A stretch of DNA of 64,000 bases from Candidatus Aalborgicola danicus (GCA_016703945.1 JADJBC010000059.1:186001-250000), one strand, 5' to 3'; positions 51,120-61,197 are shown, counted from the stretch's first letter. Numbers and translations are program-made. Notes: a model not told the origin generated them from the letters alone.

Positions 51120-51566
51120 ATGCGCAACTCCGAACTCCGCACCCTGTTTGCCAGCCTCTCGGATGAAGAACTGATGGAACGCGCACAGTCGGCAGCGCTG
51201 ACTGAGGACGCCCAGGCACTAGCCGATACCGAAGTGGCTTTGCGCGGCTTGCAGCCGTCTCGCCTTACAGCGCCGATGGAGCCAGACTTGGCCTACCAGG
51301 GCGACCTGACCATCGTCGCCCGAAATTTTTCCGCAACCGAAGCGCAGTTGCTTTGCGCCTGCCTGCTGGCCAGCGGGGTACCAGCGGAAACTGCGGACAC
51401 CCAGCTGGTTCAAACCAACGCGCTGCTGACCATCGCCGTGGGCGGGGCCAGTGTGCGGGTGCCGGCCAATTTTGTGGTGGACGCCAAGGCAGTGATCGCC
51501 GCATTCGAGCGTGGCGACTTTGCGCTCGACGAAAACTTCAGTTCATCGAACGAAAACACGCCGTAG
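51120..51566 (+). CDS. DUF2007-like putative signal-transducing protein
   Basis: 148 residues. An N-terminal helical part (LFASLSDEELMERAQSAALT) is followed by a domain DLTIVARNFSATEAQLLCAC-LLASGVPAETADTQL, then VRVPANFVVDAKAVIAAFER. This matches the short putative prokaryotic signal-transducing domain (DUF2007 type), whose role is unknown. It is not obviously in an operon with murI (66-bp gap) or the following FecR gene (199-bp gap, in which nothing was recognised). Confidence 0.65.
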   Translation: MRNSELRTLFASLSDEELMERAQSAALTEDAQALADTEVALRGLQPSRLTAPMEPDLAYQGDLTIVARNFSATEAQLLCACLLASGVPAETADTQLVQTNALLTIAVGGASVRVPANFVVDAKAVIAAFERGDFALDENFSSSNENTP

Positions 51567-51765
51567 CAATCGTGCACTATGCACCAGTGTGGGAAGCGCG
51601 TTGGCCGGCGTGGGATCTGGAACCAACTTTGTTCCCATGGGTCTGAATCCAAAAAGCGAGTGCGTACGTATATATTGTTGAGTGCGTCGGTGTGGTGGCC
51701 ATCGTAGTTCGTGTGCGGGAGCAACGGCGGTCTAGGCAATGTGGTCTTAACTTCAGGAGCAAGAC

Positions 51766-52767
51766 ATGGAATGGTCATGGATACAAAGTGCCAACAGGGT
51801 GCCACAGACGCGGCCTTCGCCGACTGGGGGCTCAAGACATCGGCTGGGCGTGGCGGTGTGGGCCGCCGTTGTGCTGGTTGCGTCTGCGAGCGCGGCGACT
51901 GCAGCCAAAGCGGCGTCACCGGTGACGGATCAGCCCGCTGCGGTTGTTCAGGGCGTGGTCATGCCAGCCTGGCTGGAGCGTTCAGGCACGCGGCAGCCGG
52001 TGGTACCGGGCATGGTCTTGCAGGAGCGTGACCGCATCGTCACCGGCGCCAACGCCCGCATTCTGCTGACCTTGCCCGAGGGCAGCAGTGTGAAACTCGG
52101 GGAAAGTGCACAGCTGGACCTGGACAGCCTGAGCGCCAGACAGGAAGGCGGGTCGGTGTTTCTAAAGTCGGCGCTCAACGTGGTCGTTGGCGCATTTCGC
52201 TTCACCACAAGTGCCCTGAATAAAGTGAACAACCGCCGTGACGTCAGTATCCGGCTGGCAACCGTGACTGCCGGTATTCGCGGCACAGACCTGTGGGGCA
52301 AACAGGGGGGTGACAAAGAGATTGTCTGTTTGCTGGAAGGAAAGATTGAGGTCTCACGGGACGTGGTTGCCGGTCAAACCGCCACACCCGTCATCCTGGA
52401 CCAGCCGCTGCAGTTTTACACTGCTCCCAAAGATGCGCCGGCACTGCCGGTGGGCCGTGTGGAGAATGCCCAATTGGCGCTGTGGGCTGCCGAGACCGAG
52501 ATTGCACCGGATGCGGGTGGTGCCACGGTCGATGGCCAATGGACGATGCGCTTTGATGGTGATACATCGTTTGCGGGTGCACTCTCTGTTCATGAATTTC
52601 TGCGCAATCGCGGGTATGCGGCGCAGTTTGTGCCGGACAAAAAGAATGGGAAACGAATTTACCGGGTCCAGTTGAGCAACCTGTCCACAGAAAGCGACGC
52701 ACGTGCGCTGGCGCAAAGTCTGTCCAACTACGGGCTGGGAGTGCCTGGCATTGAACGGGCGCGGTAG
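51766..52767 (+). CDS. FecR-domain protein with C-terminal SPOR-like domain
   Basis: 333 residues; AGGAGC precedes the ATG. A cytoplasmic N-terminus leads to a hydrophobic export segment (LGVAVWAAVVLVASASAATA). A FecR domain follows (about residues 55-190): MVLQERDRIVTGANARILLT, LPEGSSVKLGESAQLDLDS and the typical RLATVTAGIRGTDLWG. The C-terminal ~75 residues (FAGALSVHEFLRNRGYAAQF, ...YRVQLSNLSTESDARALAQSL) look like a SPOR/sporulation-related repeat domain that binds denuded peptidoglycan. It is the third FecR-type protein in the window. No sigma factor is adjacent. Convergent with dnaE2. Confidence 0.8.
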   Translation: MEWSWIQSANRVPQTRPSPTGGSRHRLGVAVWAAVVLVASASAATAAKAASPVTDQPAAVVQGVVMPAWLERSGTRQPVVPGMVLQERDRIVTGANARILLTLPEGSSVKLGESAQLDLDSLSARQEGGSVFLKSALNVVVGAFRFTTSALNKVNNRRDVSIRLATVTAGIRGTDLWGKQGGDKEIVCLLEGKIEVSRDVVAGQTATPVILDQPLQFYTAPKDAPALPVGRVENAQLALWAAETEIAPDAGGATVDGQWTMRFDGDTSFAGALSVHEFLRNRGYAAQFVPDKKNGKRIYRVQLSNLSTESDARALAQSLSNYGLGVPGIERAR

Positions 52768-53527
52768 AACCGACCAACGCACCCGTATTCAATGGAAATC
52801 ACGACTGCGGGTGCTCAACTCCCCGAGCAGCGGGGTCATGTCCACCAGCCGCTTGGCAATCACATGGCGCACCTCGCCCCCACTCTCTTCATCACGCTGC
52901 CACACGCCATACACCGCCAGCAGGCGGGACTGGTAAACCTCCTGGCGAAAGCGCTCCTTCACGGCCTTCCAGACGATGACGTTGACGCTGCCGGTCTCAT
53001 CCTCCAGCGTGACGAACACCACGCCCTTGGCGGTCTGCGGGCGCTGGCGCATGGTGACGATGCCGCAGGCGCGCACCAGTCGGCCGCTGGGATAGTCGGC
53101 CATCTGCGCCGCCGTCAGCAGCTTCTTTTTGGAGAGCTGCGCGCGTAGTAGCTGCAAGGGGTGGGAGCGTAATGTCAGACCGAGCGCGGCGTAGTCAAAC
53201 GTCACCTCTTCGCCCTCAGGTGCGGCCGGCAACAACAGTTCATCTTCCGCAATCGGCACCCCTTTGAGCAGCGCGGGCGCCGGCTTCAGGGCCGACGCGT
53301 CCCACACCTGCTGGCGGCGGTGGCCGGAGAGGGACAGCAGCGCATCGGCACTGGCCAGGGCCTTGAGGTCGGCCTCATTAAGATTGCAGCGCAGGGCCAG
53401 GTCCTGTGTGCTGGTGAAGGGTGTTTTTGCTCGTTCGGCGGTGATTCGATCAGCCACCTCCTGGCGCAGGCCGGTGACTTGACGCAAGCCCAGGCGGATT
53501 GCGGGTTGTTGGTTTGGTTCGCGCCCG

Positions 53528-53610
53528 AAAATGGGGTCAGAGCCCGATTTCGTTCTTTGCTCCGCGCTTCGATTGCATTCCTGTCCTGAATCGGGATCCG
53601 ACCCCATTTT
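53528..53610. repeat. REP-like inverted repeat inside dnaE2
   Basis: Arms of 22 bases at 53528-53549 and 53589-53610 are inverted copies with two mismatches. The core is AAAATGGGGTC with CCCGATT. Further half-copies of the GACCCC(C)ATT motif follow to about 53640. It encodes a Gly/Ser/Asp-rich insert of about 40 residues in DnaE2 without a stop. Such GGGGTC palindromes typically accompany REP-associated transposases, none of which is in the window. Confidence 0.7.
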
Positions 53611-53824
53611 CTCCGACCCCCATTGCTCCGGCCCCATTGTCTCCAGTGTGCAATCCCAGTCGCTGTTTGAGACGTCGACGGGCCGCACTTCGACGCCATG
53701 GCGCTGTGCGTCCTGCACCAGTTGCGCGGGGCCGTAGAAGCCCAACGGCTGGCTGTTCAACATGGCGGCGAGGAAGCAGGCTGGCTCGTGTTTCTTCAGC
53801 CAGCAACTGATGTAGACCAGGATG

Positions 53825-53859
<35 letters not shown>

Positions 53860-54647
53860 TTCGCCAAAGCCTTCCATCTGCTTGAAGATGGCTTCGGCAA
53901 AGTCCAGCGGGTAGCCACGTTCCAGCATGCCGCCCACCAGGCGGTCGTGGTACTGGCTGACATTGCCGTGACGTTTCCAGGCGGCCATGGATCGGCGCAG
54001 GCGATCGGCCTCGCCCGGAGAAAATCCGGCCGCGATCACCGCGATCTGCATCACCTGCTCCTGGAAGATGGGGATGCCGTGCGTGCGCTCCAGCGCCTTG
54101 CGCAAGTCCGGGTACGGCGAGGCGTAGGCCTCCGGGTCTTTGCGCGCCTTCAGGTACGGGTGCACCATGCCGCCCTGGATCGGCCCGGGCCGCACGATGG
54201 CCACCTCCACCACCAGGTCGTAAAACTCGCGCGGTTGCAGGCGCGGCAGCATGCTCATCTGCGCCCGGCTCTCGATCTGGAACACACCCACCGTGTCGGC
54301 CTTGCAGATCATGTCGTAGGTGGCGGGGTCCTCGCGCGGCACATCCTGCAGGCGCATGGGCTTTAGCAGGCCGCGCCACTGCGTGACCAGCTCCAGGGCC
54401 CGGCGGATGGCGCTGAGCATGCCCAGGGCCAGCACGTCCACCTTCATCAGGCCCACGGCGTCCAGGTCGTCCTTGTCCCACTGGATGATGGAGCGGTCCG
54501 GCATGGCGGCGTTTTCCACCGGAACCAGGCGGGTCAGCGGCCCCTGGGTCAGCACAAAGCCGCCCACGTGCTGGCTCAGGTGGCGCGGAAAGCGCTGCAA
54601 CTGGATGGCCAGCGCCAGCCACTGCTGCAGCCGTTGTTCTGAAGGAA

Positions 54648-54699
54648 ATTCGGTCTAGCCCTCGTGGAATCTGCATCACTAGCTACTTTTTCAATAGCA
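54648..54699 (-). repeat. Dispersed element, copy 8, inside dnaE2
   Basis: The minus strand reads GCTATTGAAAAAGTAGCTAG, then TGATGCAGATTCCACGAGGG and CTAGACCG. It is read in the same phase as the other coding copies (S-A-I-E-K-V-A ... S-T-R-A-R) and borders the dnaE2 frameshift. Confidence 0.8.
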
Positions 54700-55609
54700 G
54701 ATTGCAGTCGTTCCACCAGCACTTCGCGGTCATACATGCCGGGGTGCTCCTTGGACAGCGCGACGATCAGCGCCTCGGGAATCTCCAGCGCGTGGCCGAC
54801 GTCGCGCAGCGCACTGCGCGGGCGGTAGCTGATGACGGTAGCGGCAATGGCGGCGCGTTCGCGGCCGTACTTGGCATAGATGTACTGGATGACTTCTTCG
54901 CGGCGCTGGTGCTCGAAGTCCACATCGATGTCGGGCGGCTCGTTGCGTTCCCTGGAGACAAAGCGCTCGAACATCATGTGGCCCTTCATCGGGTCCACCT
55001 CGGTCACATGCAGCAAATAGCACACCACCGAATTGGCCGCCGAACCACGCCCCTGGCACAGAATGCCTTTGCCTCGGGCAAAACGCACGATGTCGTGCAC
55101 GGTGAGGAAATACATCTCGTATTTCAGATCGGCAATCAAGGCCAATTCGTGTTCCACCATCGGTAAAACGTCCTTCGGCACGCCTTGTGGATAACGTTCG
55201 CGGGCGCCCTCGTCGCAGTGGTGGCGCAGTGTCTGGGCCGGTGTGGCGCCGGGCAGCAGGGCCTCCATGGGGTACTGAAAGGCAATTTCCTTCAGGTCAA
55301 AGCTGCATTTGTCGGCAATCACCAGCGTGTTGGCCAGCCACTGCGCCGGGTAGATCGCCGCCAGCCGCGCACGCGAACGCAAATGCAGTTCGGCATTGGG
55401 CTGCAAGGCAAAGCCGCACTGCGCCACCGGCTGGCCCAGGCGCACGGCAGTCAGCACATCGTGCAGGGGCTTGCGCGAACGCACATGCATGCGCACATTG
55501 CCTGCCGCCACCAGGGGCAGGCCGGTGCACTGCGCCAACTGCAGCAGGCGCACCCGCTGGAGTGCGTCGTCCAGCCCCAGGCGCAACTCTGCCGCCAGCC
55601 AAACATTTA

Positions 55610-55670
55610 AGCAAAATAGGCCTCTAGCCCTCGTGGATATTGCGTATGCCGCTTCTATATTGATAGCATC
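55610..55670 (-). repeat. Dispersed element, copy 9, in frame in the PHP domain of dnaE2
   Basis: The minus strand reads GATGCTATCAATATAGAAGC, then GGCATACGCAATATCCACGA and GGGCTAGAGGCCTATTT. It encodes DAINIEAAYAISTRARGLF, a segment foreign to DnaE2. Confidence 0.85.
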
Positions 55671-56114
55671 CGGAAACACCAGCAGCATTTCACAATCCGT
55701 GAGTTGCGCCCACAAGGCCTGGTAGTGAGCCCCATGCCAGCCCACCTGGTACTGCCCCTTGGGCGCCGCCCGGCGCGCCGCGGTGATGAACTGGCACAGA
55801 TTGCCCCAGCCTCGTAGGTTGTGCGCCAGCACCACGGCGGTGAAGCCATGTGCCGACTCCCCTGCGCCCGTTCCCAGCGGCACCCAAAATTCCGCCCCCA
55901 ACAGCAGCTTGAGCCCGCTCGCCTTCGCCTGCACATGGGCACGCACCACACCGGCCACCGAGCATTCGTCGGTGATCGCCAGCGCGCTGTAGCCCAGCGC
56001 GGCGGCGCGCTCCACCAGTTCTTCAGGCTGGGAGGCGCCGCGCTGGAAGCTGAAGTTGGAGAGGCAGTGCAGCTCGGCATAGGCGGGGAGTGGGTAAGCT
56101 GGTTCCATGAATAA

Positions 56115-56130
56115 CTGTATTTTTGTACAG
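56115..56130. promoter_or_regulatory. LexA (SOS) box upstream of dnaE2
   Basis: CTGTATTTTTGTACAG fits CTGT-N8-ACAG exactly, flanked by TAA and TATA. It lies only 7 bases upstream of the dnaE2 ATG, so the transcript would have little or no leader. This supports SOS control. Confidence 0.8.
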
Positions 56131-56196
56131 TATATTCAAGCAAGCCATTTTTGCCAAAGTTCTTGCCGTAGGACCCCAACCAGGCCAGCTACTGGC

Positions 56197-57408
56197 CTAT
56201 TGCGCCAGCACCACCCGGTTGCGTCCCTGCGCCTTGGCCCGGTACATGGCAGCGTCGGCCGCCTCCACCAGCGCAGCGGAACTGTGCCCCAGCTGCGGCA
56301 CACACGCGGCCACACCAATGCTGACCGTTACCACATTGGCCACCGTGGCTTTGGCATGGGGCACTCCCAGCCCTTGCACAGTCGCCCGGATGCGTTCCAT
56401 CGCAGCGGCGGCCTCGGCGCCGGCAAGGCCCGGCAGGACAACCACAAACTCTTCCCCACCGTAGCGAGCCACCAGTTCACCCGAGCGTTGCGCCGTTCCA
56501 CCCAAGGTCTGGGCAACAAGCTTCAGGCACACATCGCCCGCCTGGTGTCCGTAGTGGTCGTTATAGGGCTTGAACTGGTCCACATCTACCATCGCAATGG
56601 CCAGCGGCAAGCCCTGGCGACTGGCACGCTGCCATTCTGCCTCCCAGGCCTGATCGAAGCTGCGGCGATTGGCCAAGCCTGTCAAAGCGTCGGTTGCACT
56701 CAGGGTTGCGAGGCGCTGGTTGGCGGCCTCCAATTCTGCTGTGCGTTGGAGCACTTTGACTTCCAGCGTTTGGTTGGACGCAGCGATGGCCTCCCGCAGT
56801 CGCGCCTGCTCGGCCAATTCGCTGCGCAGTCTGCGCGAGAACATGGCCCCAACCCACAACAGCAACAATAAAGCGGCAATACGCATTGCAAGGGCAGCCA
56901 GTCGAATACGATCGAAATACTCAACCGTCTTTGCCAATTCACCAGTCAAAGCGACCACGGCAGTCTCACTGTTGATTTCGTATATTTTTTTGGCGAGGAC
57001 GTAGGATTCAGCAAACATCAGCTGGTGTGCCTCTTGCCACAGGTCCATACGCATGAGCCGCAGTGCTGCCTCTTCGGTCACGTGCAATTTGTCACGGTCT
57101 GCACTCAAGGCGGTGATCTCTTCGGACAGGGTTTGCTGGCGTGTCAATTGGCCCAGCTTCTGGATGGTGGCCACCAGTGCCGCATCCACCGTGTCGTAAC
57201 TTGCCGTGCGCAAGGTGTTTTGCTCCAACACGGCGAGGACCACCATATTGGTCAGATCCTGGTTAAGCCGCAACATGCGTTCCAGCCCGGTATTGACCTC
57301 CACGTGGCGGGCATGCATGGCGTCGCTCTCCAGGTCGACATAAATACCCACCAACATGGCCACGACCAGGGTGGCAACGGCAAGGTACAGGCTACGGGTA
57401 GACTGCAT
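56197..57408 (-). CDS. Membrane-bound GGDEF diguanylate cyclase
   Basis: 403 residues. A first membrane helix (YLAVATLVVAMLVGIYV), a periplasmic helical sensor region of about 140 residues, a second membrane helix (LAALAMRIAALLLLLWVGAM) and a coiled coil (residues about 195-235) lead to the GGDEF domain. DALTGLANRRSFDQAW and VARYGGEEFVVVLPG (GGEEF, an active-type sequence) are visible. The inhibitory RxxD site appears as RSGE, so feedback by c-di-GMP may be weak. It follows an ABC substrate-binding protein gene by 46 bases on the same strand; such pairs may link ligand sensing to c-di-GMP. Confidence 0.92.
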   Translation of the reverse strand: MQSTRSLYLAVATLVVAMLVGIYVDLESDAMHARHVEVNTGLERMLRLNQDLTNMVVLAVLEQNTLRTASYDTVDAALVATIQKLGQLTRQQTLSEEITALSADRDKLHVTEEAALRLMRMDLWQEAHQLMFAESYVLAKKIYEINSETAVVALTGELAKTVEYFDRIRLAALAMRIAALLLLLWVGAMFSRRLRSELAEQARLREAIAASNQTLEVKVLQRTAELEAANQRLATLSATDALTGLANRRSFDQAWEAEWQRASRQGLPLAIAMVDVDQFKPYNDHYGHQAGDVCLKLVAQTLGGTAQRSGELVARYGGEEFVVVLPGLAGAEAAAAMERIRATVQGLGVPHAKATVANVVTVSIGVAACVPQLGHSSAALVEAADAAMYRAKAQGRNRVVLAQ

Positions 57409-57454
57409 AAGTCAGAATCAGTCGTTGGCGCTTGCAGTTAGTATGCGACGCCAC

Positions 57455-58489
57455 TTATTCCAGTACTTTGTCGGCTTTCTTCAACAGCTCCGGCAAAACG
57501 ACCACTCCTTGTCCACGCGCCGCCTTCTGGTTGATGACCAAACTGAATTTCTCCACCGGTCCCCAGGGGATATCCCCGGGTTTGACCCCTTTCAATATCA
57601 GCGCGGCTTTCTTGCCGGCGGAATAACCGACCAGAAAGTAGTCCATGCCATAAGCCGCCGTGGCACCCCGGGGCACGCTGTCCACGTCACCGGCAAACAA
57701 GGCGATCTTGTGTTGGTGACACACAGCCGCAATCGCCTCAAAGTTGGCCACCGTGGTGTTGTCGGACGTGATGGTGATGGCCTGTACCTTGCCCACCAGC
57801 GATTGGGATGCAGCGCCAACTTCTGCACTGTTGGCCACCGTGACCTCCACCAGTTCCAGCCCCAAGGCCTTGGCTGCCGCACGCATGGCTTTGACATGGG
57901 TGACTGAGTTGGCCTCTGCCGGGTTGTAAATGGTTCCCCATTTTTTGGCCTTGGGCACAAACTTGGTATAGGTTTCCATCTGCAGAAAAACCGGCCACGG
58001 ATCACTGGTGCCGGTAACGTTGGTACCGCTCTTTTTGCCAGGTGCACTGTTGGCGGGCACAATGCCGGCCGTCAACGGATCGGTAATGGCGGAGAACACC
58101 ACGGGTGTTCGGGTGATGACCTTCAACACCGCCTGTGTGGTCGGCGTGGCAATGCTGTGCACCAGGTCGAGCTTGTCGGAACTGAACTTCTGGGCAATGC
58201 TGGCCGCCTTGGCCACGTCGCCCTGCGCATTCTGGCGGTTGTAGGTGACATTGACCCCTTCCTTGAACCCGGCACTGGCCAGCGCCGCTTCAAAGCCCTT
58301 TTCAACCGCGTCCAGAGCGGCGTGCGAGACGATCTTGGTGACGCCGATTTGAACCATTTTGGGGTCGGCCGCCTGCGTCAGACCAGGCAGGCCCAGCCAA
58401 ACCGTCAGGCCAAGCGCCCAAAGCCCCCGTGTTGCCATACCTGCTGCGCTGCGCCTCCCGCAACCGCCCATTGACGTTGTGTTTGCCAT
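57455..58489 (-). CDS. ABC transporter substrate-binding protein (TrpX-like family)
   Basis: 344 residues. The leader is a signal peptide (GLWALGLTVWLGLPGLTQAAD). The mature protein has the PF04392-type fold: VQIGVTKIVSHAALDAVEKG, INPxxxN-like YNPAEANSVTHVKAM, and the terminal LVGYSAGKKAALILKGVKPGDIPW. This family binds tryptophan or other small aromatic ligands. No permease or ATPase gene is next to it. The downstream neighbour is a GGDEF protein, suggesting a sensory rather than transport role (inference). Confidence 0.88.
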   Translation of the reverse strand: MANTTSMGGCGRRSAAGMATRGLWALGLTVWLGLPGLTQAADPKMVQIGVTKIVSHAALDAVEKGFEAALASAGFKEGVNVTYNRQNAQGDVAKAASIAQKFSSDKLDLVHSIATPTTQAVLKVITRTPVVFSAITDPLTAGIVPANSAPGKKSGTNVTGTSDPWPVFLQMETYTKFVPKAKKWGTIYNPAEANSVTHVKAMRAAAKALGLELVEVTVANSAEVGAASQSLVGKVQAITITSDNTTVANFEAIAAVCHQHKIALFAGDVDSVPRGATAAYGMDYFLVGYSAGKKAALILKGVKPGDIPWGPVEKFSLVINQKAARGQGVVVLPELLKKADKVLE

Positions 58490-58518
58490 GGTGTCCTTTT
58501 ATTCTGAGCGTCTCCATC

Positions 58519-59205
58519 TTACGCGCACAGGGCCTGAACGACCCCTGACCTGCGGCCCCATGCCCTGACGCTAAGTTTCAGTCGAGACGGGTCGCCTTCG
58601 ACCTTTGCCAATGCCAGAAAAGGGGGAAGCTCGGCTGTGGTAGTGGTGTTGGGTTGGGTGGAATCCAGATCGAGGAAACCAGTTGCCTGCGGATCGACCA
58701 CAATTTGGGGTATTGCTGAGGGGCTCCGGAGTCCATTCCCCAATTCGCCAACCTGGTTCAGTCCCCAAGAGCGCAAGGTACCGTCTTGTGACATGGCCAC
58801 GGTGAATTTTGCCCTGCGGACACGCCACGGATGCCAGCCGCAACCTGCGCTGGAGCCAGGCGTGCGCCGAAGCTGGCGTCGCCCAATTGTTGAAGATTGT
58901 TTGCTCCCCATGCCCACAAACTGGTGTCGTTCTTGAGTGCCACGCTTCTGTCGCCACATGCGGCAACCCGCTTGTAACCGGTCCCGATCTTCACCGGCTG
59001 AGACTGGTTCTCGGTGCTTCCAATTTCCAGCGCCCCAAAGAGGTTGGAGCCCCAAGACCAGAGACCGCCATCTTTGGCCACCGCCAAGGTGTGGCTTCCA
59101 CCGGCAGCCACCGCGGTCATCGCCCCAGTTATAGACACCCCCTTGGTAATCCAGAACCGCCACATGCCTTACACCGGTGGAGACGGTCGGCGTTTGACCG
59201 AGCGC
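58519..59205 (-). pseudogene. Truncated, frameshifted RCC1-repeat paralogue
   Basis: Remnants of RCC1 units in two or three frames: TPTVSTGVRHVAVLDYQGGV with VYNWG; then AVAAGGSHTLAVAKDGGLWS and SLWAWGANNLQQLGDASFG; then, after a shift near 58805-58810, FTVAMSQDGTLRSWGLNQVG. The final part, LDLDSTQPNTTTTAELPPF followed by SRLKLSVRAWG, aligns with the C-terminal junction of the intact RCC1 protein at 4795-7500. One extra base at 58805-58810 would restore the second junction; the first junction near 59120 needs another change. There is no start codon and both ends are cut. 59206-59329 shows nothing. Confidence 0.75.
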
Positions 59206-59329
59206 TGACCCGGCATGCGTTCATAACAAACCTACCCACTGAGCGATGAATCCAGCATACACGCGCAAAGTGGAAAGGAACATGGTGAAAGGTCCTCCAG
59301 AGTCAGATCAGCGGCAATACGGCAACCCA

Positions 59330-59563
59330 CTAATAGTGCGGTGGCAACTCTTCGCTGGCACGCGTTAAGCCGGGCGCAGAGCCCTCAGGCATTTGCTGGC
59401 GCAGTTGGCGCACCTCGCGGATCAGAGCATCAATCTCCCGCTGCTGTCGAACGATGACCTGGTTGAGTTGCTCCAACAGGTCCTCGCTGAAGCTGGCCTT
59501 GATTTCCAGCTCAGTCAGGCGTTGGTCGGTGCGGTCGGCATGTTGCATGCTGCTATTGGACAC
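59330..59563 (-). CDS. slyX: SlyX-family protein
   Basis: 77 residues from GTG 59563 with GGAGG upstream; it overlaps the end of the VF530-type gene by 11 bases. The sequence RLTELEIKASFSEDLLEQLN-QVIVRQQREIDALIREVRQL and the terminal PPHY are the SlyX signature: a short coiled coil with a conserved PPHY end. SlyX is of unknown function, named from linkage to slyD in enterobacteria. Confidence 0.9.
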   Translation of the reverse strand: MSNSSMQHADRTDQRLTELEIKASFSEDLLEQLNQVIVRQQREIDALIREVRQLRQQMPEGSAPGLTRASEELPPHY

Positions 59564-59792
59564 CCCGGCGCACCTCCCGCAACATAAAAAGATACAGCCC
59601 TTCTGCCTTGTCCCGCGCCCAAGGGGTTTTGCGCAGAAACTTCAGGCTGGACGCTACGCTGGGGTCATGGGTAAAACAGCGCACCGGAATGCGCTGGCCC
59701 AGTTCGGCCCAGCCGTAATGGGCGACCAATTCGGTGACGATGGCTTCCAGTGTTTTGCCATGCAGGGGATTGCGGGGTTGAGGAGGTGTCAT
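59553..59792 (-). CDS. VF530/DUF2132 family small DNA-binding-type protein
   Basis: 79 residues from ATG 59792. The sequence NPLHGKTLEAIVTELVAHYG-WAELGQRIPVRCF and SVASSLKFLRKTPWARDKAE covers the entire VF530 domain, whose structure resembles DNA-binding proteins. Its role is unknown. It overlaps slyX by 11 bases and follows hutF by 25 bases. Confidence 0.85.
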   Translation of the reverse strand: MTPPQPRNPLHGKTLEAIVTELVAHYGWAELGQRIPVRCFTHDPSVASSLKFLRKTPWARDKAEGLYLFMLREVRRGVQ

Positions 59793-59817
59793 GGAACCGC
59801 TATTGTCGCCCTGACGC

Positions 59818-61197
59818 TCATCCGCCCCACAACGCGCGCATGGCGGGGGCAAAACCAGCGTCGTCTTGGGGCACCACCGTTTGACCAGCCACATGAACGG
59901 CACTGAAGCGGGCATCCGGACTGGAGAACACCAGGGCATCGAGCATGTGGTCGCTGGGAACGCCCTGCAGCGCCGGTGACATGGTATCCAACACCACGAA
60001 GTCGGCACGCTGACCAACGGCAATGCCAGCCAATGCCTGACCGCTTGCAGCGGACCCGCCTGCCAGTGCAGCCTCCAACAGCGCTGCAGCACTGCTGGTG
60101 TTGCGAAGGCATTGCGCCGCCATATTGCGTTTGCGGTGGGTGAGGCGCTGCGCGTATTCCAACAGCCGCAGTTCTTCGCTCCAGCGACGCGTGACATGAC
60201 TGTCCGAGCCGATCGACCATGCGCCTTTCACGGTGGCATAGCCGGGCAGGTCAAACACGCCATCGCCCAAATTGGCCTCGGTGGCCGGGCAGATGACGAC
60301 ACTGGCGCCACCGGCCTGGATGCCGACCAGTTCGTCACGCGTGGTGTGGGTGGCATGCACCAGGTTCCAGCGGGCGTTCACGTCCACATGGTTGAGCAGC
60401 CACTCGATGGGCCGCTGGCCAGTGTGCACCAGGCAATCGTCAACCTCCTGCGTCTGTTCCGCGATGTGAATATGGACCGGTAGCCCCGCCTGGTGTGCAT
60501 ACGCAACCAACTCCTTCAGTGCGGGTGGGCTGACCGCGCGCAAGGAGTGGATGGCCACGCCCAGGTTGATGCGGGGATCACCCGCCGCTTGGCGCTGCAC
60601 GTCTTCCACGATGCGGACAATGCTTTGCGGTGTCGACGCAAAGCGGCTCTGGTCCTCGCGCAGGCCGTTGGCACCAAACCCAGAACGCATATACAGCGTG
60701 GGTAGCAAAGTCAACCCAATGCCCGTATGTTGGGCCGCACGCACCAGGGCCATGGACATCTCGGCAGTGTGCGCATAGGGCCCGCCGGACAATGCGTTGT
60801 GCAGGTAGTGGAATTCGCATACCTGGGTGTAACCGCCGACCAGCAATTCGCTGTATAGCTGGCGGGCAATGGTTTCCAGCTGGTCCGGCGTGATGCAGTT
60901 GGCCGCTGAATACATGCGGTCCCGCCAACTCCAGAAGTCGTCAGCCGCCTGTGTACCGCTGCCACGGCGCTCGGTGAGCCCGGCAATCGCGCGCTGGAAC
61001 GCGTGGCCATGGGCATTAACGACACCGGGTAGCACCGGGCCGGACAAGACCACCGCATCGGCCCGTTGCGCATCCGTGGCGCCCGGCAGCACCTGGGACC
61101 AGTGCCCATCCACGCCAACGCCCAGTAGCACATCCTGCGCCCAGGTGCCCTCCACCCAGGCCTGCCGGGCAAAAAACTGAACTGCTTCAATTTTCAT
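59818..61197 (-). CDS. hutF: Formimidoylglutamate deiminase HutF
   Basis: 459 residues; overlaps hutG by 11 bases. Amidohydrolase motifs: metal-binding VNAHGHAFQRAIAG, the HIHIAEQTQEVDDC block, the NLVHATHTTRDE histidine, ICPATEANLGDG and GSDSHVTRRW, which together mark HutF rather than guanine deaminase. It converts N-formimidoyl-L-glutamate to N-formyl-L-glutamate, which HutG then cleaves. HutF plus HutG indicates the five-step histidine pathway. Last recognisable hut gene of the operon. Confidence 0.94.
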   Translation of the reverse strand: MKIEAVQFFARQAWVEGTWAQDVLLGVGVDGHWSQVLPGATDAQRADAVVLSGPVLPGVVNAHGHAFQRAIAGLTERRGSGTQAADDFWSWRDRMYSAANCITPDQLETIARQLYSELLVGGYTQVCEFHYLHNALSGGPYAHTAEMSMALVRAAQHTGIGLTLLPTLYMRSGFGANGLREDQSRFASTPQSIVRIVEDVQRQAAGDPRINLGVAIHSLRAVSPPALKELVAYAHQAGLPVHIHIAEQTQEVDDCLVHTGQRPIEWLLNHVDVNARWNLVHATHTTRDELVGIQAGGASVVICPATEANLGDGVFDLPGYATVKGAWSIGSDSHVTRRWSEELRLLEYAQRLTHRKRNMAAQCLRNTSSAAALLEAALAGGSAASGQALAGIAVGQRADFVVLDTMSPALQGVPSDHMLDALVFSSPDARFSAVHVAGQTVVPQDDAGFAPAMRALWGG

